Shown here: positions 17,893-28,463 of the stretch, one piece after another
Position numbering within the stretch: position 1 is the stretch's first letter
Layout: every line of letters starts with the position of its first letter
Assembly (NCBI RefSeq): GCF_000407485.1
Contig: NZ_ASWD01000002.1
Location: 310,001 to 374,000, forward strand
DNA from: Enterococcus pallens ATCC BAA-351
GTDB taxonomy: Bacteria; Bacillota; Bacilli; Lactobacillales; Enterococcaceae
Length of the DNA stretch: 64,000 bases
Reading direction: 5' to 3'
The notes under the pieces: generated by a model
Seen by the model: only the letters and a program-made list of their open reading frames with translations
Told to the model about the DNA's origin: nothing
The model's database searches: none
Translations under genes and position numbers: made by a program

Positions 17893-20064
17893 ATGCCCAT
17901 TTTATACGATTCCGAAAAACAGTTCTTCCATCTAACCAATTCCCAAATCAGTTATGTCATAGGGATTGAGAAAGACCGCTATCTAGTTCATCGCTATTTT
18001 GGCAGCGCCTTGCCTTTTTACACCGGCAGCAATGCTCTTCAACGGATTGACCGCGGATTTGCCACTAATCCTGACGAGCTGGATCGAAGCTTTTCACTAA
18101 ATGCCCTGCCAATGGAGACCAGTACTCAAGGAAACGGCGATCACCGGATCAGCAATTATCAAATTCGCTCCGCCAACGGCTCAAACGTCACTAATTTCTT
18201 TTATCGCAGCCATAAAATCACTTCAGGCAAGCCCGTATTACCAGGTCTGCCTAGTTTACGTGGCGAACAAGCCGCAACCTTGGAAGTTTCCCTCTATGAT
18301 GCTGTTCAAGATTTGGAAATGGTGCTGCTTTACTCTATTTATGACGATCAGCCAGTCATTACCCGTAGTGTTCGCTTTGAAAATCATGGAACCAACACGG
18401 TCTTTCTAGAAAATGCCGGTTCCATGATGCTAGATCTGCCTAGCACACAGTTTGATTTGATTACTTTAAATGGCGCACATACGAATGAAGCAAATCTTTC
18501 ACGCCAGCCCCTGCACGCTGGCATTCAAAAAATCGAAAGCTCTCGAGGAACCAGCAGCCCTCAGCACCAGCCATTTCTGGCGCTCGCTGATCCAAGTACC
18601 AATGAATTCCAGGGAGAAGTTTACGCCTTTCATTTTATCTACAGCGGAAACTTTGCCGCTCAGGTTGAAGTTGAGCAATATGGCTCCAGCCGGATTCAAT
18701 TAGGTATTCAGCCTGAAACCTTTGAGTGGCGCTTAGAACCTAAACAAGACTTTCAGACACCAGAAGTGGTCATAAATTATTCAACCGCTGGATTCAACGG
18801 GATGTCGCAAACCTTTCACGACCTGTATCAGCAACACTTAGTTCCAGCAGCCTGGCAAAAACAAGAACGGCCGATTTTGCTGAATACTTGGGAGGCTAAT
18901 TATTTCGATTTTCATGAAACCGAGCTGTTAAGGCAAGCTGATCTTGCTAAAGAAACTGGAATTGAATTGTTTGTCTTGGATGATGGCTGGTTTGGTCAAC
19001 GCAACGACGATACCTCTTCTTTAGGTGACTGGCAGGAAAATCTAGAAAAACTGCCCCAAGGGATTGCTGGACTAGCTGATAAAATCCATCAAAAAGGCCT
19101 GCAGTTTGGCCTATGGTTCGAACCAGAAATGATTTCAAGAAACAGTCAGCTGTTTAAAACGCATCCTGATTGGGCTCTGCAGGTTCCTGATTATCCACTG
19201 ACTGAAGGACGGCGCCAATATGTCTTAGATTTAAGCCAGACGGTTGTTCAAGATTACCTAATTGAGATGTTAAGCAGTTATTTAGCTACGGGCAAAATTG
19301 ACTACATTAAATGGGACATGAACCGGCATCTGACTGAGGTTGGCAGCCTAGCCTTTCCAGCGAATCAGCAAAAGGAAATTTCCCATCGCTACGTATTAGG
19401 CCTCTATCGGATTTTGGAAATAATTACCAGCAAGTATCCGGAATGCTTATTCGAAAACTGCTCCAGCGGCGGTGGACGTTTTGATCCCGGCATGATGCAT
19501 TACATGCCTCAAACCTGGACGAGTGATAACACGGATGCCCTTTGCCGCAGTCAAATTCAGTATGGCTACAGCTACTTATATCCGCCAATTATGATGGGAG
19601 CGCATGTTTCTCCGGTTCCCAATCACCAGGTGGGACGAATCACCAATTTGCAAACACGCGGATTAATCGCTATGAGCGGCAACTTCGGCTACGAGCTGGA
19701 TCTAACGAATTTGCCAGCCAACCAGCAGGCAGAAATTGCGCAGCAAATTACTTTTTACAAAGCGCATCGCTCCTTGTTCCAGTTTGGCCGCTTCTACCGT
19801 CTGCAGCCAGCCAACGAATTTTTTGCGACTGCCTGGCTGGTTGTCAACAAGGAAGAAGCGGCTGTGATCTACTTTAATGGTCTGGCTCGCCCAGCTGTAC
19901 CAGTTAAATATTTAAAAACTCATTACCTGGAAGATCAAGCAATTTACCAAGATCTAGCAACTGGTCAACAAATCTCAGGCGCTGAATTAAACTACGCTGG
20001 GATTACTATTCCTCGAATTAAAGAAGATTTTGCGACCCTGCTTTTCCACTGGAAAAAGTGTTAA
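17893..20064 (+). CDS. Alpha-galactosidase, GH36
   Basis: A 723-residue cytoplasmic enzyme that releases galactose from melibiose, raffinose or stachyose. The nucleophile is Asp475 in IKWDMNRH and the acid/base Asp545 in TSDNTDA, 70 residues apart as in known GH36 enzymes; NCSSGGGRFD is the substrate-binding signature. The true start is ATG at 17893 with AAGGGAG ahead, although the reading frame is open for 44 more codons. No sugar transporter for it is in the window, so uptake must come from elsewhere or from ScrA-like PTS activity on raffinose-type sugars. Confidence 0.95.
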   Translation: MPILYDSEKQFFHLTNSQISYVIGIEKDRYLVHRYFGSALPFYTGSNALQRIDRGFATNPDELDRSFSLNALPMETSTQGNGDHRISNYQIRSANGSNVTNFFYRSHKITSGKPVLPGLPSLRGEQAATLEVSLYDAVQDLEMVLLYSIYDDQPVITRSVRFENHGTNTVFLENAGSMMLDLPSTQFDLITLNGAHTNEANLSRQPLHAGIQKIESSRGTSSPQHQPFLALADPSTNEFQGEVYAFHFIYSGNFAAQVEVEQYGSSRIQLGIQPETFEWRLEPKQDFQTPEVVINYSTAGFNGMSQTFHDLYQQHLVPAAWQKQERPILLNTWEANYFDFHETELLRQADLAKETGIELFVLDDGWFGQRNDDTSSLGDWQENLEKLPQGIAGLADKIHQKGLQFGLWFEPEMISRNSQLFKTHPDWALQVPDYPLTEGRRQYVLDLSQTVVQDYLIEMLSSYLATGKIDYIKWDMNRHLTEVGSLAFPANQQKEISHRYVLGLYRILEIITSKYPECLFENCSSGGGRFDPGMMHYMPQTWTSDNTDALCRSQIQYGYSYLYPPIMMGAHVSPVPNHQVGRITNLQTRGLIAMSGNFGYELDLTNLPANQQAEIAQQITFYKAHRSLFQFGRFYRLQPANEFFATAWLVVNKEEAAVIYFNGLARPAVPVKYLKTHYLEDQAIYQDLATGQQISGAELNYAGITIPRIKEDFATLLFHWKKC

Positions 20065-20073
20065 CTCAAAGAT

Positions 20074-20112
20074 TCCCTTGCCGCCATTGAACAGCTGCAA
20101 GGGAGTTTTTTA
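20074..20112 (+). terminator. Terminator of the alpha-galactosidase gene
   Basis: TCCCTTGC (20074-20081) pairs with GCAAGGGA (20097-20104), followed by GTTTTTTAT. It overlaps the end of the convergent GH13 gene by a few bases. Confidence 0.8.
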
Positions 20113-21741
20113 TTTCTTACGTTTCACAGCGAATGCTTCATACGGCTTCAGCTGCGTCCATTGCTGAGAGCTTTCAGGATAGTTATGGATCAGCTCTTCA
20201 GCTGCTTGCCAATCCTGATCTGCTAAATGATAGCTTTGGGTTTCCTTAGAGAAATTAACAACTACCAAGATTTCCTCACTGCCAGTAAAGCGTCGATAAG
20301 CCAGCACCTCAGGATTATTGGCAGCAACAGCTTGATAGCTGCCTGACACAATCACCTGGTACTGTTTTCTTAGCTGAATCAGTTTCTGATACGTGTAGAA
20401 AAGTGACGTTTTATCTGCCAACGCTGCTTCCACATTGATCGTTGGATAATCAGGATGAACCGGCAACCAAGGCTCTGCTTCACTAAAGCCGGCATTGGTC
20501 TGCTGATTCCATTGCATTGGATGACGCGCGTTATCTCGTCCCTTAGCATTAATCGAAGCAATCACGTCTTCTACCGGATAGCCTTCTGCCACACGGTGAT
20601 TGTAAGTCCGAATGCTTTCAATATCGTCCACTTCATCAATCGATTGAATCGGGTAGTTGATCATCCCAATTTCTTCACCTTGATAAATATAAGGTGTTCC
20701 CTTCATGAAATGCAGATAGATCGCCAGCATCTTGCCGCTCAATTCCCGGAACTTCGGTGAGTCATCCCCCCAGCGAGAAATAATTCGCGGCAGATCATGA
20801 TTGTTCCAAAACAGCGAATTCCAGCCCTTTTGATCCAATTGAATCTGCCATTTAGAAAATACGTCATGCAGCTCCTGCGGGTCTAACGCCTTCAAATCCC
20901 ATTTGCGTTTTCCTGGCTGTTTATCTAAATTAATATGCTCAAATTGAAAAACCATCGACAATTCATTCCGTTCAGGCCCCGAATACAGCTCCGCAATTTC
21001 AGGGGTTGCTCCCCAGGTTTCCCCAACAGTCAGAACATCGTATTTACCAAAGGTTTTCTGGTTCATTTCCTGCAATAGCTCGTGCAGCTTGGGACCATTT
21101 TTAGTAATACCACGATCCGGCTCTTTCCCAATTAAATCAATTACATCTAGGCGAAAGCCGCCAATCCCTTTGGCTAACCAATAATTCATCATATCCCAAA
21201 TTGCCTGCTTCATCTTAGGATTTTCCCAATTCAAATCCGGCTGTTTTTTCGAATGAAGATGCAAATAGTATTCATCCAAATGAGGTACATAGGTCCATGC
21301 TGAGCTGGTGAAATTCGACTGTAAATCATTGGGTGGGCCACCATCAACACCTTTACGCCAGACATAAAAATCATAATAAGGATTGTCTGGTCCTTTTAGC
21401 GCCTCTTGAAACCAAGGGTGTTCATCTGAGGTATGATTCACCACTAAGTCCATCACAATTTTAATCTGGCTTTTTTTAGCTTCTTCAATCAGCCGATCCA
21501 TATCCTCCATCGTGCCATATTCTGGACCGATGGCTTCATAGTCGCTAATATCATAACCGTTATCGTCATTAGGCGAACGATAAACAGGGCTCAACCACAG
21601 AGCATCTACACCCAAGAGGGCTAGATAATCTAGCCGTTGGGTAATACCATTCAGATCGCCAATTCCATCGTTGTTGCTATCTTGAAAACTGCGAGGATAC
21701 ACTTGATAAATGACTGCTTCTTGCCACCAAGGATTATTCAT
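20110..21741 (-). CDS. Oligo-1,6-glucosidase / alpha-glucosidase, GH13
   Basis: A 543-residue (beta/alpha)8 enzyme. Catalytic residues are Asp199 (GFRLDV), Glu241 (VGETWG) and Asp316 (NNHDLPR). The QPDLNWENP signature and Val200 right after the nucleophile are those of GH13 subfamily 31 enzymes with alpha-1,6 preference (oligo-1,6-glucosidase, dextran glucosidase). Its start lies inside the 3' end of scrA (8-bp overlap), so it is the second gene of the scrA operon. It could process isomaltose-type sugars or sucrose isomers that enter with ScrA. Confidence 0.92.
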   Translation of the reverse strand: MNNPWWQEAVIYQVYPRSFQDSNNDGIGDLNGITQRLDYLALLGVDALWLSPVYRSPNDDNGYDISDYEAIGPEYGTMEDMDRLIEEAKKSQIKIVMDLVVNHTSDEHPWFQEALKGPDNPYYDFYVWRKGVDGGPPNDLQSNFTSSAWTYVPHLDEYYLHLHSKKQPDLNWENPKMKQAIWDMMNYWLAKGIGGFRLDVIDLIGKEPDRGITKNGPKLHELLQEMNQKTFGKYDVLTVGETWGATPEIAELYSGPERNELSMVFQFEHINLDKQPGKRKWDLKALDPQELHDVFSKWQIQLDQKGWNSLFWNNHDLPRIISRWGDDSPKFRELSGKMLAIYLHFMKGTPYIYQGEEIGMINYPIQSIDEVDDIESIRTYNHRVAEGYPVEDVIASINAKGRDNARHPMQWNQQTNAGFSEAEPWLPVHPDYPTINVEAALADKTSLFYTYQKLIQLRKQYQVIVSGSYQAVAANNPEVLAYRRFTGSEEILVVVNFSKETQSYHLADQDWQAAEELIHNYPESSQQWTQLKPYEAFAVKRKK

Positions 21742-23686
21742 ACGCTACACTCACTGCTACCAAATCATCGCCAGCAGAAACCTGCGCTTTATCTAAGTCA
21801 GCTACTTCTCCATAAGCCGCAGTATTCGTAACCAGCAGCATTACTGTATCATCGTAGCCAGCTTCCTTGATTGCTGTTCGATCAAAGGTTCCCAATAATT
21901 CGCCTTTCTTGACTCGTTCACCTCGTTTTTTATTGGTGGTGAAGAATTTGCCCGCCAAGTTAACCGTGTCAATACCGATATGGATCAAAATTTCCGCACC
22001 ATTATCTGATTGAATCCCATAAGCATGCTTCGAGTCATACATTACCGTTAATACGCCATCTGCGGGTGCGAATACTTGATTGTCTTCAGGAATAACTGCG
22101 ATTCCTTTACCCATCATTTCCGTTGAAAATACGGGATCATTGACTTCTTTTAAAGGAACCACTTTTCCCGCAACCGCAGTAGCTAAGACTTCATCATGGA
22201 GCACTGCTGCTTGATCAGGGTTCTCATTAATTGCAACCGCAGCTTTGTCGTCTGTTGTTTCTGTTGCGGGAACCTCCATTTTCTTTTTGCCGTAAACAAA
22301 GGTTAAAGCAAAACCAAGCACGAAGCTGATTACAACACCAATCATAAAGAATGGAATGGATTTAGGCGCAATGGAGATAAACCCGATCACACTGGCTGGT
22401 CCCATTGCAACGGACAATACATGGAAAATTCCTAACGATACACTGGCAATCCCAGAAGCAATCATGGCACAAATAAAAGGAAATTTCATCTTCAAGTTGA
22501 TTCCGAAAATAGCCGGCTCGGTGATTCCTAATAAAGCTGAGATACTAGCGGAAGAAGCCAAGCTCTTTTGCTTCTCATTTTTAGTTAAAAAGAAAATCGC
22601 TAAGGTTGCTGCTCCTTGTGCAATATTAGCCATGGAAGCAACTGGGAAAATGAAGGATCCGCCAGTTCGAGCAACATCTGCCAGCAAGGTCGTCTCAATC
22701 GCCGGGAAGCTTTGGTGCAAGCCGGTAATTACAATCGGTGAGTAGAACAAACCGAAGATTCCTAAACCAACTGCGCCGGTCGTTTGATATAGCCACACTA
22801 AGCCGTCCGTTAAACCATCAGAAACCGTACGCATCACCGGTCCAACAATAATAAAGGTCAAAAATCCAGTAATAATAAGTGCTAACATTGGTGTAAACGT
22901 ATAATCAAAAGCTGCTGAGATTTTTTTATGGAAGAATTTTTCCAAGGTCGCCAATATCCATGAAACGGCCAAGACTGGTAATACCGAACCTTGATAGCCG
23001 GCTTGGGCAACCTCTAAACCAAAAATATTCCAGTAAGGCATGGTACCTTCAGTAATCGCATTAGCAACCCCATAACCATTAATCAGATCAGGCATCACCA
23101 TCGCCATCCCCATTGCGGCCCCAAGATAACCGTTTCCGCCAAAGCGTTTGGTAGCAGAGAAACCAACTAAGATCGGCAAGAAAGCAAAAGGTGCTGATGA
23201 CAATAGATTAATAATACTGGCAACGTCTTTAATGTTAGGAAACATTTCAACGACTGATTGTGGGCCAAACAGATTAGGTGATGTCAAAACATTGTTGATC
23301 GCCATTAACAGACCACCAGCAACTAAAGCTGGGACAATTGGAACAAAAATATCAGATAATACCTTGATAAAGGCCATCGCTGGGTTAGTCTTTTTCCCCT
23401 CTGCTGCTACAGCTTTCAAGTCCTCTGTAGATGCTTCCTTTACATTGGTTAACTTAACCAATTCGGCATACACCTTATTTACGTCTCCTGGTCCAATAAT
23501 AATTTGAAATTGTCCGTTAGCTTCAAAGGTTCCTTTAACGTCCTCGTTATTGTCCAAAGCAGCCTGATCAACCTTGCTGGGATCCTTTAATACTAAACGT
23601 AACCGAGTGGCACAGTGAGCAGCGGCTTGAATGTTGCCCTCCCCAACGGCTTTGTTTACCTCTTGTGCTACCTTTTGATGATTCAT
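21734..23686 (-). CDS. scrA: Sucrose-specific PTS enzyme IIBCA
   Basis: A 650-residue fused PTS permease. IIB (about 1-80) carries Cys25 in [13 protein letters not shown] (about 105-450) has some ten hydrophobic segments including [14 protein letters not shown] and [12 protein letters not shown] (about 490-650) has the phospho-histidine in [13 protein letters not shown]. This fusion order is that of ScrA of streptococci and enterococci. The ATG at 23686 is preceded by GGAAGGAG. It is divergent from scrB and controlled by the operator described at 23746. It imports sucrose as sucrose-6-phosphate. Confidence 0.92.
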   Translation of the reverse strand: MNHQKVAQEVNKAVGEGNIQAAAHCATRLRLVLKDPSKVDQAALDNNEDVKGTFEANGQFQIIIGPGDVNKVYAELVKLTNVKEASTEDLKAVAAEGKKTNPAMAFIKVLSDIFVPIVPALVAGGLLMAINNVLTSPNLFGPQSVVEMFPNIKDVASIINLLSSAPFAFLPILVGFSATKRFGGNGYLGAAMGMAMVMPDLINGYGVANAITEGTMPYWNIFGLEVAQAGYQGSVLPVLAVSWILATLEKFFHKKISAAFDYTFTPMLALIITGFLTFIIVGPVMRTVSDGLTDGLVWLYQTTGAVGLGIFGLFYSPIVITGLHQSFPAIETTLLADVARTGGSFIFPVASMANIAQGAATLAIFFLTKNEKQKSLASSASISALLGITEPAIFGINLKMKFPFICAMIASGIASVSLGIFHVLSVAMGPASVIGFISIAPKSIPFFMIGVVISFVLGFALTFVYGKKKMEVPATETTDDKAAVAINENPDQAAVLHDEVLATAVAGKVVPLKEVNDPVFSTEMMGKGIAVIPEDNQVFAPADGVLTVMYDSKHAYGIQSDNGAEILIHIGIDTVNLAGKFFTTNKKRGERVKKGELLGTFDRTAIKEAGYDDTVMLLVTNTAAYGEVADLDKAQVSAGDDLVAVSVAYE

Positions 23687-23725
23687 AATTATGCTCCTTC
23701 CCATGTAATCGCTTTTTTCATCCTA

Positions 23726-23758
23726 ATCATACAAAGATATTCACCAAATGTCAAACGT
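23726..23758 (-). promoter_or_regulatory. scrA promoter with ScrR-type operator
   Basis: TTGACA (23754-23749) and TATGAT (23731-23726) lie 17 bp apart on the minus strand, a near-consensus promoter for scrA. The 13-base sequence AAATGTCAAACGT (23746-23758) covers the -35 box and recurs inverted at the scrB promoter, so it is the likely ScrR operator. Confidence 0.85.
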
Positions 23759-23831
23759 TTAACAAAATTATTTTTAGAAAATCTCTAAATCCAAAATGAA
23801 CCAATAATCATAAGGTGATCAAAAATGATAT

Positions 23832-23864
23832 ACGTTTGACATTTTTATGTAGATACAGTATCTT
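23832..23864 (+). promoter_or_regulatory. scrB promoter with ScrR-type operator
   Basis: TTGACA (23836-23841) and TATCTT (23859-23864) are 17 bp apart. The operator ACGTTTGACATTT (23832-23844), the inverse of the one at scrA, covers the -35 box. Two operators about 86 bp apart between divergent genes would let one LacI-type repressor shut both, possibly by looping. Confidence 0.85.
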
Positions 23865-23904
23865 AATAGCAAAGGAATACGTTTTCTAAAAGGGGAGCTT
23901 ACAA

Positions 23905-25401
23905 ATGGAATTAATCAAGAATTGGACCGACGAACTGCGCTATCAGCCTTATTATCAATGGGACAAACAGTATAAGCAGCTGCTGACTGAAACAGTGAAC
24001 CATTCTAAGTGGCGACAACATTATCACATTCAACCTGAAAGCGGCCTGTTAAATGATCCCAACGGCTTCTCCTATTTTAATGGACAATGGCATCTTTTCT
24101 ATCAAGCTTACCCGATGGGACCAGTGCATGGGGTGAAATCCTGGTACCACGTTACTTCTAACAATTTGATTGATTGGCACTCAGAAGGATTAGCTCTTTT
24201 ACCCGATATGGCTTATGACAGTCATGGTGTCTACTCTGGCTCTGGAATTGTCGTGGATGGTGAGCTGGTGCTGGCCTACACTGGAAATGTACGCGATCAA
24301 AACTGGCAGCGTAAGTCTTATCAAATGCTGGCAAAAATGAATCCACAAGGAGAAATCACGAAAGCTGACAAGCCTTTTATTCCGGCTCCGCCAAAGGGTT
24401 ATACGCATGAATTTCGTGATCCGCAGGTGTTCAAGTATCAAAATCAATACTGGCTCTTGATCGGTGCTCAAACTGATCAGTCGGAAGGAAAAGTTTTAGC
24501 TTATTCTGGAGACAGCCTAGAAAACCTAATATTTCAAGGTGAGCTGCACTTTACTAACGAATCCATGGGCTTCATGGTGGAATGTCCCAATTTAGTGTTC
24601 ATTGAAGAAACACCAGTACTTCTTTTCTGTCCACAAGGCTTAGACAAAGAAGTGTTGGATTATCAAACTATCTACCCAAATACTTATATTGTTGCTAAAG
24701 AATTTGATACCGAAAAACTGGCTCTTACACAACCAACTTCCTTGAAAAATCTGGACGAAGGCTTTGATGTTTATGCGACTCAAGCATTTAATGCTCCAGA
24801 TGGACGGGCGTTAGCTGTCAGCTGGATTGGGATGCCTGAGATTGCTTATCCTAGTGATCAGGAAGGCTGGGCCCACTGCTTAAGTATCGTCAAAGAACTG
24901 AAATTGAAAAACGGCCATTTGTATCAAACACCTGTTAAGGAACAGGCCGAATTACGTCAAGAGCATACAATGCTTGCTGGCGAATTAACACCGCAGCCAA
25001 CAACTTTACTAGCAAAAACGAACAACTGCTACGAGCTGATTTTGGATTTCCCTGCTGACAGTCAAGGAAAGCTGCATTTGTTTGCTGATCAGTCATTGAA
25101 TCACTCGATGGTTATCGATTTTGACACAAAAAATGGTATGATTAAGGTGGATCGCACAAACGCTGGCAGTCCTTTTGCTGAAGAGTACGGAACTACGCGT
25201 TCTGTTTCCGTCGAAAAGAATCAGCCGCTTACCTTGCAGCTCTTAGTTGACCAATCCGTTTGCGAATTATTTATCAACGGTGGGCAACAGGTTGTTACCG
25301 CTCGAGTCTTTCCTGGCGAAGGAGAGGAATCAGTATTGATTGAAGGAGCAGGTTCTTATACAGGTGATTTCTGGCGTTTGCGCAAGATGAAAAACGACTA
25401 A
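23905..25401 (+). CDS. scrB: Sucrose-6-phosphate hydrolase, GH32
   Basis: A 498-residue cytoplasmic invertase that splits sucrose-6-phosphate into glucose-6-phosphate and fructose. The five-blade propeller shows the nucleophile Asp51 (LLNDPNG), the transition-state stabiliser Asp172 (EFRDPQ) and the acid/base Glu226 (VECPNL). A C-terminal beta-sandwich follows from about 350. AAGGGGAG lies before the ATG. It is 12 bp ahead of scrR. The free fructose it makes would need the fructokinases at 5111 or 16092, as no third one is near. Confidence 0.95.
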   Translation: MELIKNWTDELRYQPYYQWDKQYKQLLTETVNHSKWRQHYHIQPESGLLNDPNGFSYFNGQWHLFYQAYPMGPVHGVKSWYHVTSNNLIDWHSEGLALLPDMAYDSHGVYSGSGIVVDGELVLAYTGNVRDQNWQRKSYQMLAKMNPQGEITKADKPFIPAPPKGYTHEFRDPQVFKYQNQYWLLIGAQTDQSEGKVLAYSGDSLENLIFQGELHFTNESMGFMVECPNLVFIEETPVLLFCPQGLDKEVLDYQTIYPNTYIVAKEFDTEKLALTQPTSLKNLDEGFDVYATQAFNAPDGRALAVSWIGMPEIAYPSDQEGWAHCLSIVKELKLKNGHLYQTPVKEQAELRQEHTMLAGELTPQPTTLLAKTNNCYELILDFPADSQGKLHLFADQSLNHSMVIDFDTKNGMIKVDRTNAGSPFAEEYGTTRSVSVEKNQPLTLQLLVDQSVCELFINGGQQVVTARVFPGEGEESVLIEGAGSYTGDFWRLRKMKND

Positions 25402-25413
25402 GGAGTACAAGCA

Positions 25414-26397
25414 ATGGCAATTAAATTAACCGATGTTGCTAAAAAAGCCGGGGTCTCCCCTACAACGGTTTCCCGTGTCATTAATAACTACGGATCATTA
25501 AGTCAAAAAACCATTGATAAAGTTCAGGCAGCTATGGAGGAGTTAAACTATCAGCCCAATTCTCTCGCCCGTTCCCTGCAAGGAAAAAACACCCAGCTGA
25601 TTGGGCTCATTTTCCCAACGGTTTCGAATCCTTTTTTTGGCGAATTAGTGGATAAACTGGAAACCACGTTGTTCGAGCAAGGCTACAAAACAATTCTTTG
25701 CAACAGTGCCAACAACAAAGAAAAGGAACGGGCCTATATTAATATGCTGGCAGCCAATCGTGTGGATGGTATCATTGCCGGTGCTCACAACCTTGGGATC
25801 AAGGAATATGAAAACATCGGTCTGCCGATTGTTTCCTTTGACCGCTACCTGTCGGAAAGTATTCCGATTATCGGCAGCGACAACTTCCGCGGCGGCTATC
25901 TGGCAACCGAAAACTTATATCTGCGAGGCTGTCGCAAAATCGGTATTTTAACTGGTAGTTTAAAATCCAACTCTCCTACCAACGGGCGGCTGGAGGGGTA
26001 TGAACAGCTGCTGCAGGAAAAAGAGTTGGCGCCTCGTATTTTCACCATTGATTCCCGAGCCAGCTCGATGGCTTTGAAGACATTGGAAATTAAACGAATT
26101 TTAGAAAAAGAAGACCTGGATAGTCTCTTCTGTACCGACGATTTAACGGCCATTCTAGTTTATAACATTTGCCAGGAAATGCAGATTTCAATTCCAGAAG
26201 ACCTGAAGCTAATCGGCTACGACGGGACCAAATTCGTTCAGAATTATTTCCCGCAATTATCAACAATTGCGCAGCCGATTTCTGATTTTGCTGATTTGCT
26301 GGTGGATTTGCTGATTCAACGGATTACCACTCCTGATAAAAAATTGGAACAGCATTATTCCCTGCCAGTGAAGCTGATTCAGGGCAGAACAACCTAG
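25414..26397 (+). CDS. scrR: LacI-family sucrose operon repressor
   Basis: A 327-residue repressor: helix-turn-helix at about 4-23 (LTDVAKKAGVSPTTVSRVIN), hinge helix with NYQPNSLARSL, then a periplasmic-binding-protein-like effector domain. AGGAG precedes the ATG and the gene follows scrB closely, so it is autoregulated. Its natural targets are the paired operators at 23746 and 23832. Fructose or sucrose-6-phosphate is the usual inducer for ScrR proteins. Confidence 0.93.
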   Translation: MAIKLTDVAKKAGVSPTTVSRVINNYGSLSQKTIDKVQAAMEELNYQPNSLARSLQGKNTQLIGLIFPTVSNPFFGELVDKLETTLFEQGYKTILCNSANNKEKERAYINMLAANRVDGIIAGAHNLGIKEYENIGLPIVSFDRYLSESIPIIGSDNFRGGYLATENLYLRGCRKIGILTGSLKSNSPTNGRLEGYEQLLQEKELAPRIFTIDSRASSMALKTLEIKRILEKEDLDSLFCTDDLTAILVYNICQEMQISIPEDLKLIGYDGTKFVQNYFPQLSTIAQPISDFADLLVDLLIQRITTPDKKLEQHYSLPVKLIQGRTT

Positions 26398-26400
26398 AAA

Positions 26401-26440
26401 AAAGCGAGAAAATCAGAAGAGTGATTTTCTCGCTTTTGCC
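26401..26440. terminator. Terminator after scrR
   Basis: AAAGCGAGAAAATCA (26401-26415) pairs perfectly with TGATTTTCTCGCTTT (26422-26436). It is flanked by A and T runs on both sides and also faces the convergent racemase-family gene. Confidence 0.85.
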
Positions 26441-26449
26441 TTTATCTAT

Positions 26450-27214
26450 TTAAAAATGACCATAATACGGCCGCTGCACCACACTGCTGTATACCCAATG
26501 AATCAAAGTAATAAAATCAAACACAGCGAGTCCGGTTGCCTGCTGCAATGCACAAGCATAGGGTGGCAAGTCACTGCATTCCAATAAGATTGCTCCAATC
26601 TCAGGATGCTCTGCTAGCTGATTCTGAATCATTGTCACCAAATCCTGTGTCAACTGTTGGTTGTCCAGCTGCGTTTTGCCCCAACGGATCGGAGCAAAGC
26701 TTTCTAAAGAACCAATTTCGCAAATTAAACAATCTTCCAGCTGTGCACCTGATTTGCGGAAAAATGCTGGACTCACATCCTCTCCACTAGCTACCAAGGT
26801 GAGAATTTTTTGCTGCTTTTTCAAGCCTAGCTTAATCAAAGGTACCTGACTAATGCTAGACATAAAAACGGGAATCTCTACAGCCTCTGCCACTGCCTGT
26901 TGGAAATGCCCAAAATAGCCGCATGCCCCAACAATTGCTCGGACACCACAATCCGCTAACTTTTTAGCAGCAGCTATAATTTGTGCCTCAATTGCAGCAG
27001 CTCCAGCAAAGAGTTCTTCAATCTCAAACTCAACCACCTCATACAAAACGGGAAAAGGAAATGTTGTGGCATTGGCTACATTTCCCGGAAGTTTAGGATA
27101 GTTTAGGTTCACAGCAATAATCCCGATTGCATAACCAGCAAACGGCGCAGCCGGCACTTGATGAACCCCCTGAAGTTCATTCGGATTGTTCAAGGTCCCT
27201 CTCCAATGCATCAT
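26450..27214 (-). CDS. Aspartate/glutamate/hydantoin racemase superfamily protein
   Basis: A 254-residue protein with the two cysteines expected of cofactor-independent racemases: Cys98 in GACGYF and Cys213 in LLECSDLPPYA. It therefore probably inverts an amino acid or acts on a malonate/hydantoin-like acid. Two ATGs (27214, 27211) follow AGGAGG; the second has better spacing. It is the second gene behind a T-box leader with an Asp specifier, 8 bp after an opine-dehydrogenase-family gene. The N-terminal 30 residues are slightly unusual for the family. Substrate unknown. Confidence 0.72.
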   Translation of the reverse strand: MMHWRGTLNNPNELQGVHQVPAAPFAGYAIGIIAVNLNYPKLPGNVANATTFPFPVLYEVVEFEIEELFAGAAAIEAQIIAAAKKLADCGVRAIVGACGYFGHFQQAVAEAVEIPVFMSSISQVPLIKLGLKKQQKILTLVASGEDVSPAFFRKSGAQLEDCLICEIGSLESFAPIRWGKTQLDNQQLTQDLVTMIQNQLAEHPEIGAILLECSDLPPYACALQQATGLAVFDFITLIHWVYSSVVQRPYYGHF

Positions 27215-27222
27215 TTGTCCTC

Positions 27223-28440
27223 CTATAGCTTGCCAGTTTCCAAGTACGTTAACAGCTCATCTTTTTCTAAATGACCAATTCCTAGATCATCCAAGGTCAG
27301 CCCTTCCTTTAAGAAATCCCGACCCGTCATCACAGACGCCAAAGTAATCATACTGTCGATAACTTTAGTTTCTACCCCAAATTTTTTGCCCAGCTCATGA
27401 TAAATGTGGCAGCCTACTGGAATATCTTCAGTGATATACCGATCCTGAATACTGAAAGGACCAGTACCGATTGCCATTTCATATTGTTCATCAAACGGAA
27501 CAATGCAATCATCTCCCATGTATTCAGGCCCTAAAATACTAGTCCGAGACAAGAAATTCTTTTTCGGGAAGCGCTGCAAATCCACACCAATCGCTTCAGC
27601 CAATGCCACCTCTTCTAAATAGAAGGCGTATTGCACTTTCGAAATCGATTCACAATAAGCATGGGAATAAATCGAGTAGGTAGATTTATCATTGCCGCCA
27701 AATACGCGCCCCCAGTTTTCCATTACCCCTACACCCAAAATCGTTCCCGGACAATGCAGCACCGGATTAACGTTACTAAAACCGACATCTAGAACCGTTT
27801 TCCCACTGGTTGGCCCGTCGCCTTCTGTAATCGCATCAAAACAGCCTAATTGTTTCGTGCTTTCCAAGAACGCTTCTTGATCAGTTGAAGGCAAGCTTGC
27901 CCCGCGTAAAGTAATCGCTCGATAGATCAAACCGATTTCTGAAGTCATCACACCGCCTTCCTTCACAACTCGCGCACCATAGGGGGCACTGGACCAGCCA
28001 CCGATGATTACTTGCTTTGTGCAGTTGGCTTCCCGCATTTTTTTGCGTAATTTCAATGAACCAAAGTTGTCAGGAATAATATGGATAATCATGCCATCTT
28101 CTAACACCGGAACCAGTTCTTCAAAAAAGGCATCGTGGGCAATCGATGGTACGGCTACTATCAACAATTTACAGCCCTTCACACAATCCGCCACATTATC
28201 AGTAATCTTTTCAAAGCGAGCATTACCGGAACGCTTAAAGCCATACTTGCTGTTTTGCTTGCCGGTTATATTAATCCCTGTTCGTTTAACCGATGCCAGC
28301 GTTGTTTCAAAAAAATTGGGCAAATCACAAATATTAACCTTGTTTCCACCTAGTACACAATCCGCTGCAACGGCTTTGCCAGCTGCACCACCCCCTAAAA
28401 CCGCTACTGTTGTATCTGGCAAATTTTCCTTCAAAACCAT
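27223..28440 (-). CDS. Octopine/nopaline dehydrogenase-family protein
   Basis: A 405-residue NAD(P)-dependent enzyme. The N-terminal Rossmann motif is VAVLGGGAAGKA (about 11-22); the C-terminal part has the opine-dehydrogenase fold features NVNPVLHCPGTILG and YAFYLEEVALAEAIG. Relatives reductively join an amino acid and a 2-oxo acid. AAAGGAG lies before the ATG at 28440. The frame stays open further into the T-box leader, but that region is RNA structure. With the racemase-family gene behind it, an opine or N-carboxyalkyl amino acid is a likely product or substrate. Confidence 0.78.
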   Translation of the reverse strand: MVLKENLPDTTVAVLGGGAAGKAVAADCVLGGNKVNICDLPNFFETTLASVKRTGINITGKQNSKYGFKRSGNARFEKITDNVADCVKGCKLLIVAVPSIAHDAFFEELVPVLEDGMIIHIIPDNFGSLKLRKKMREANCTKQVIIGGWSSAPYGARVVKEGGVMTSEIGLIYRAITLRGASLPSTDQEAFLESTKQLGCFDAITEGDGPTSGKTVLDVGFSNVNPVLHCPGTILGVGVMENWGRVFGGNDKSTYSIYSHAYCESISKVQYAFYLEEVALAEAIGVDLQRFPKKNFLSRTSILGPEYMGDDCIVPFDEQYEMAIGTGPFSIQDRYITEDIPVGCHIYHELGKKFGVETKVIDSMITLASVMTGRDFLKEGLTLDDLGIGHLEKDELLTYLETGKL

Positions 28441-28463
28441 TTCCTTCACTCCTTTTTCTAAAT

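Noticed and set aside
22356-22745. 129-codon plus-strand frame inside scrA
   Set aside because: Lies wholly opposite the intact IIC domain, no ribosome binding site, no recognisable product.
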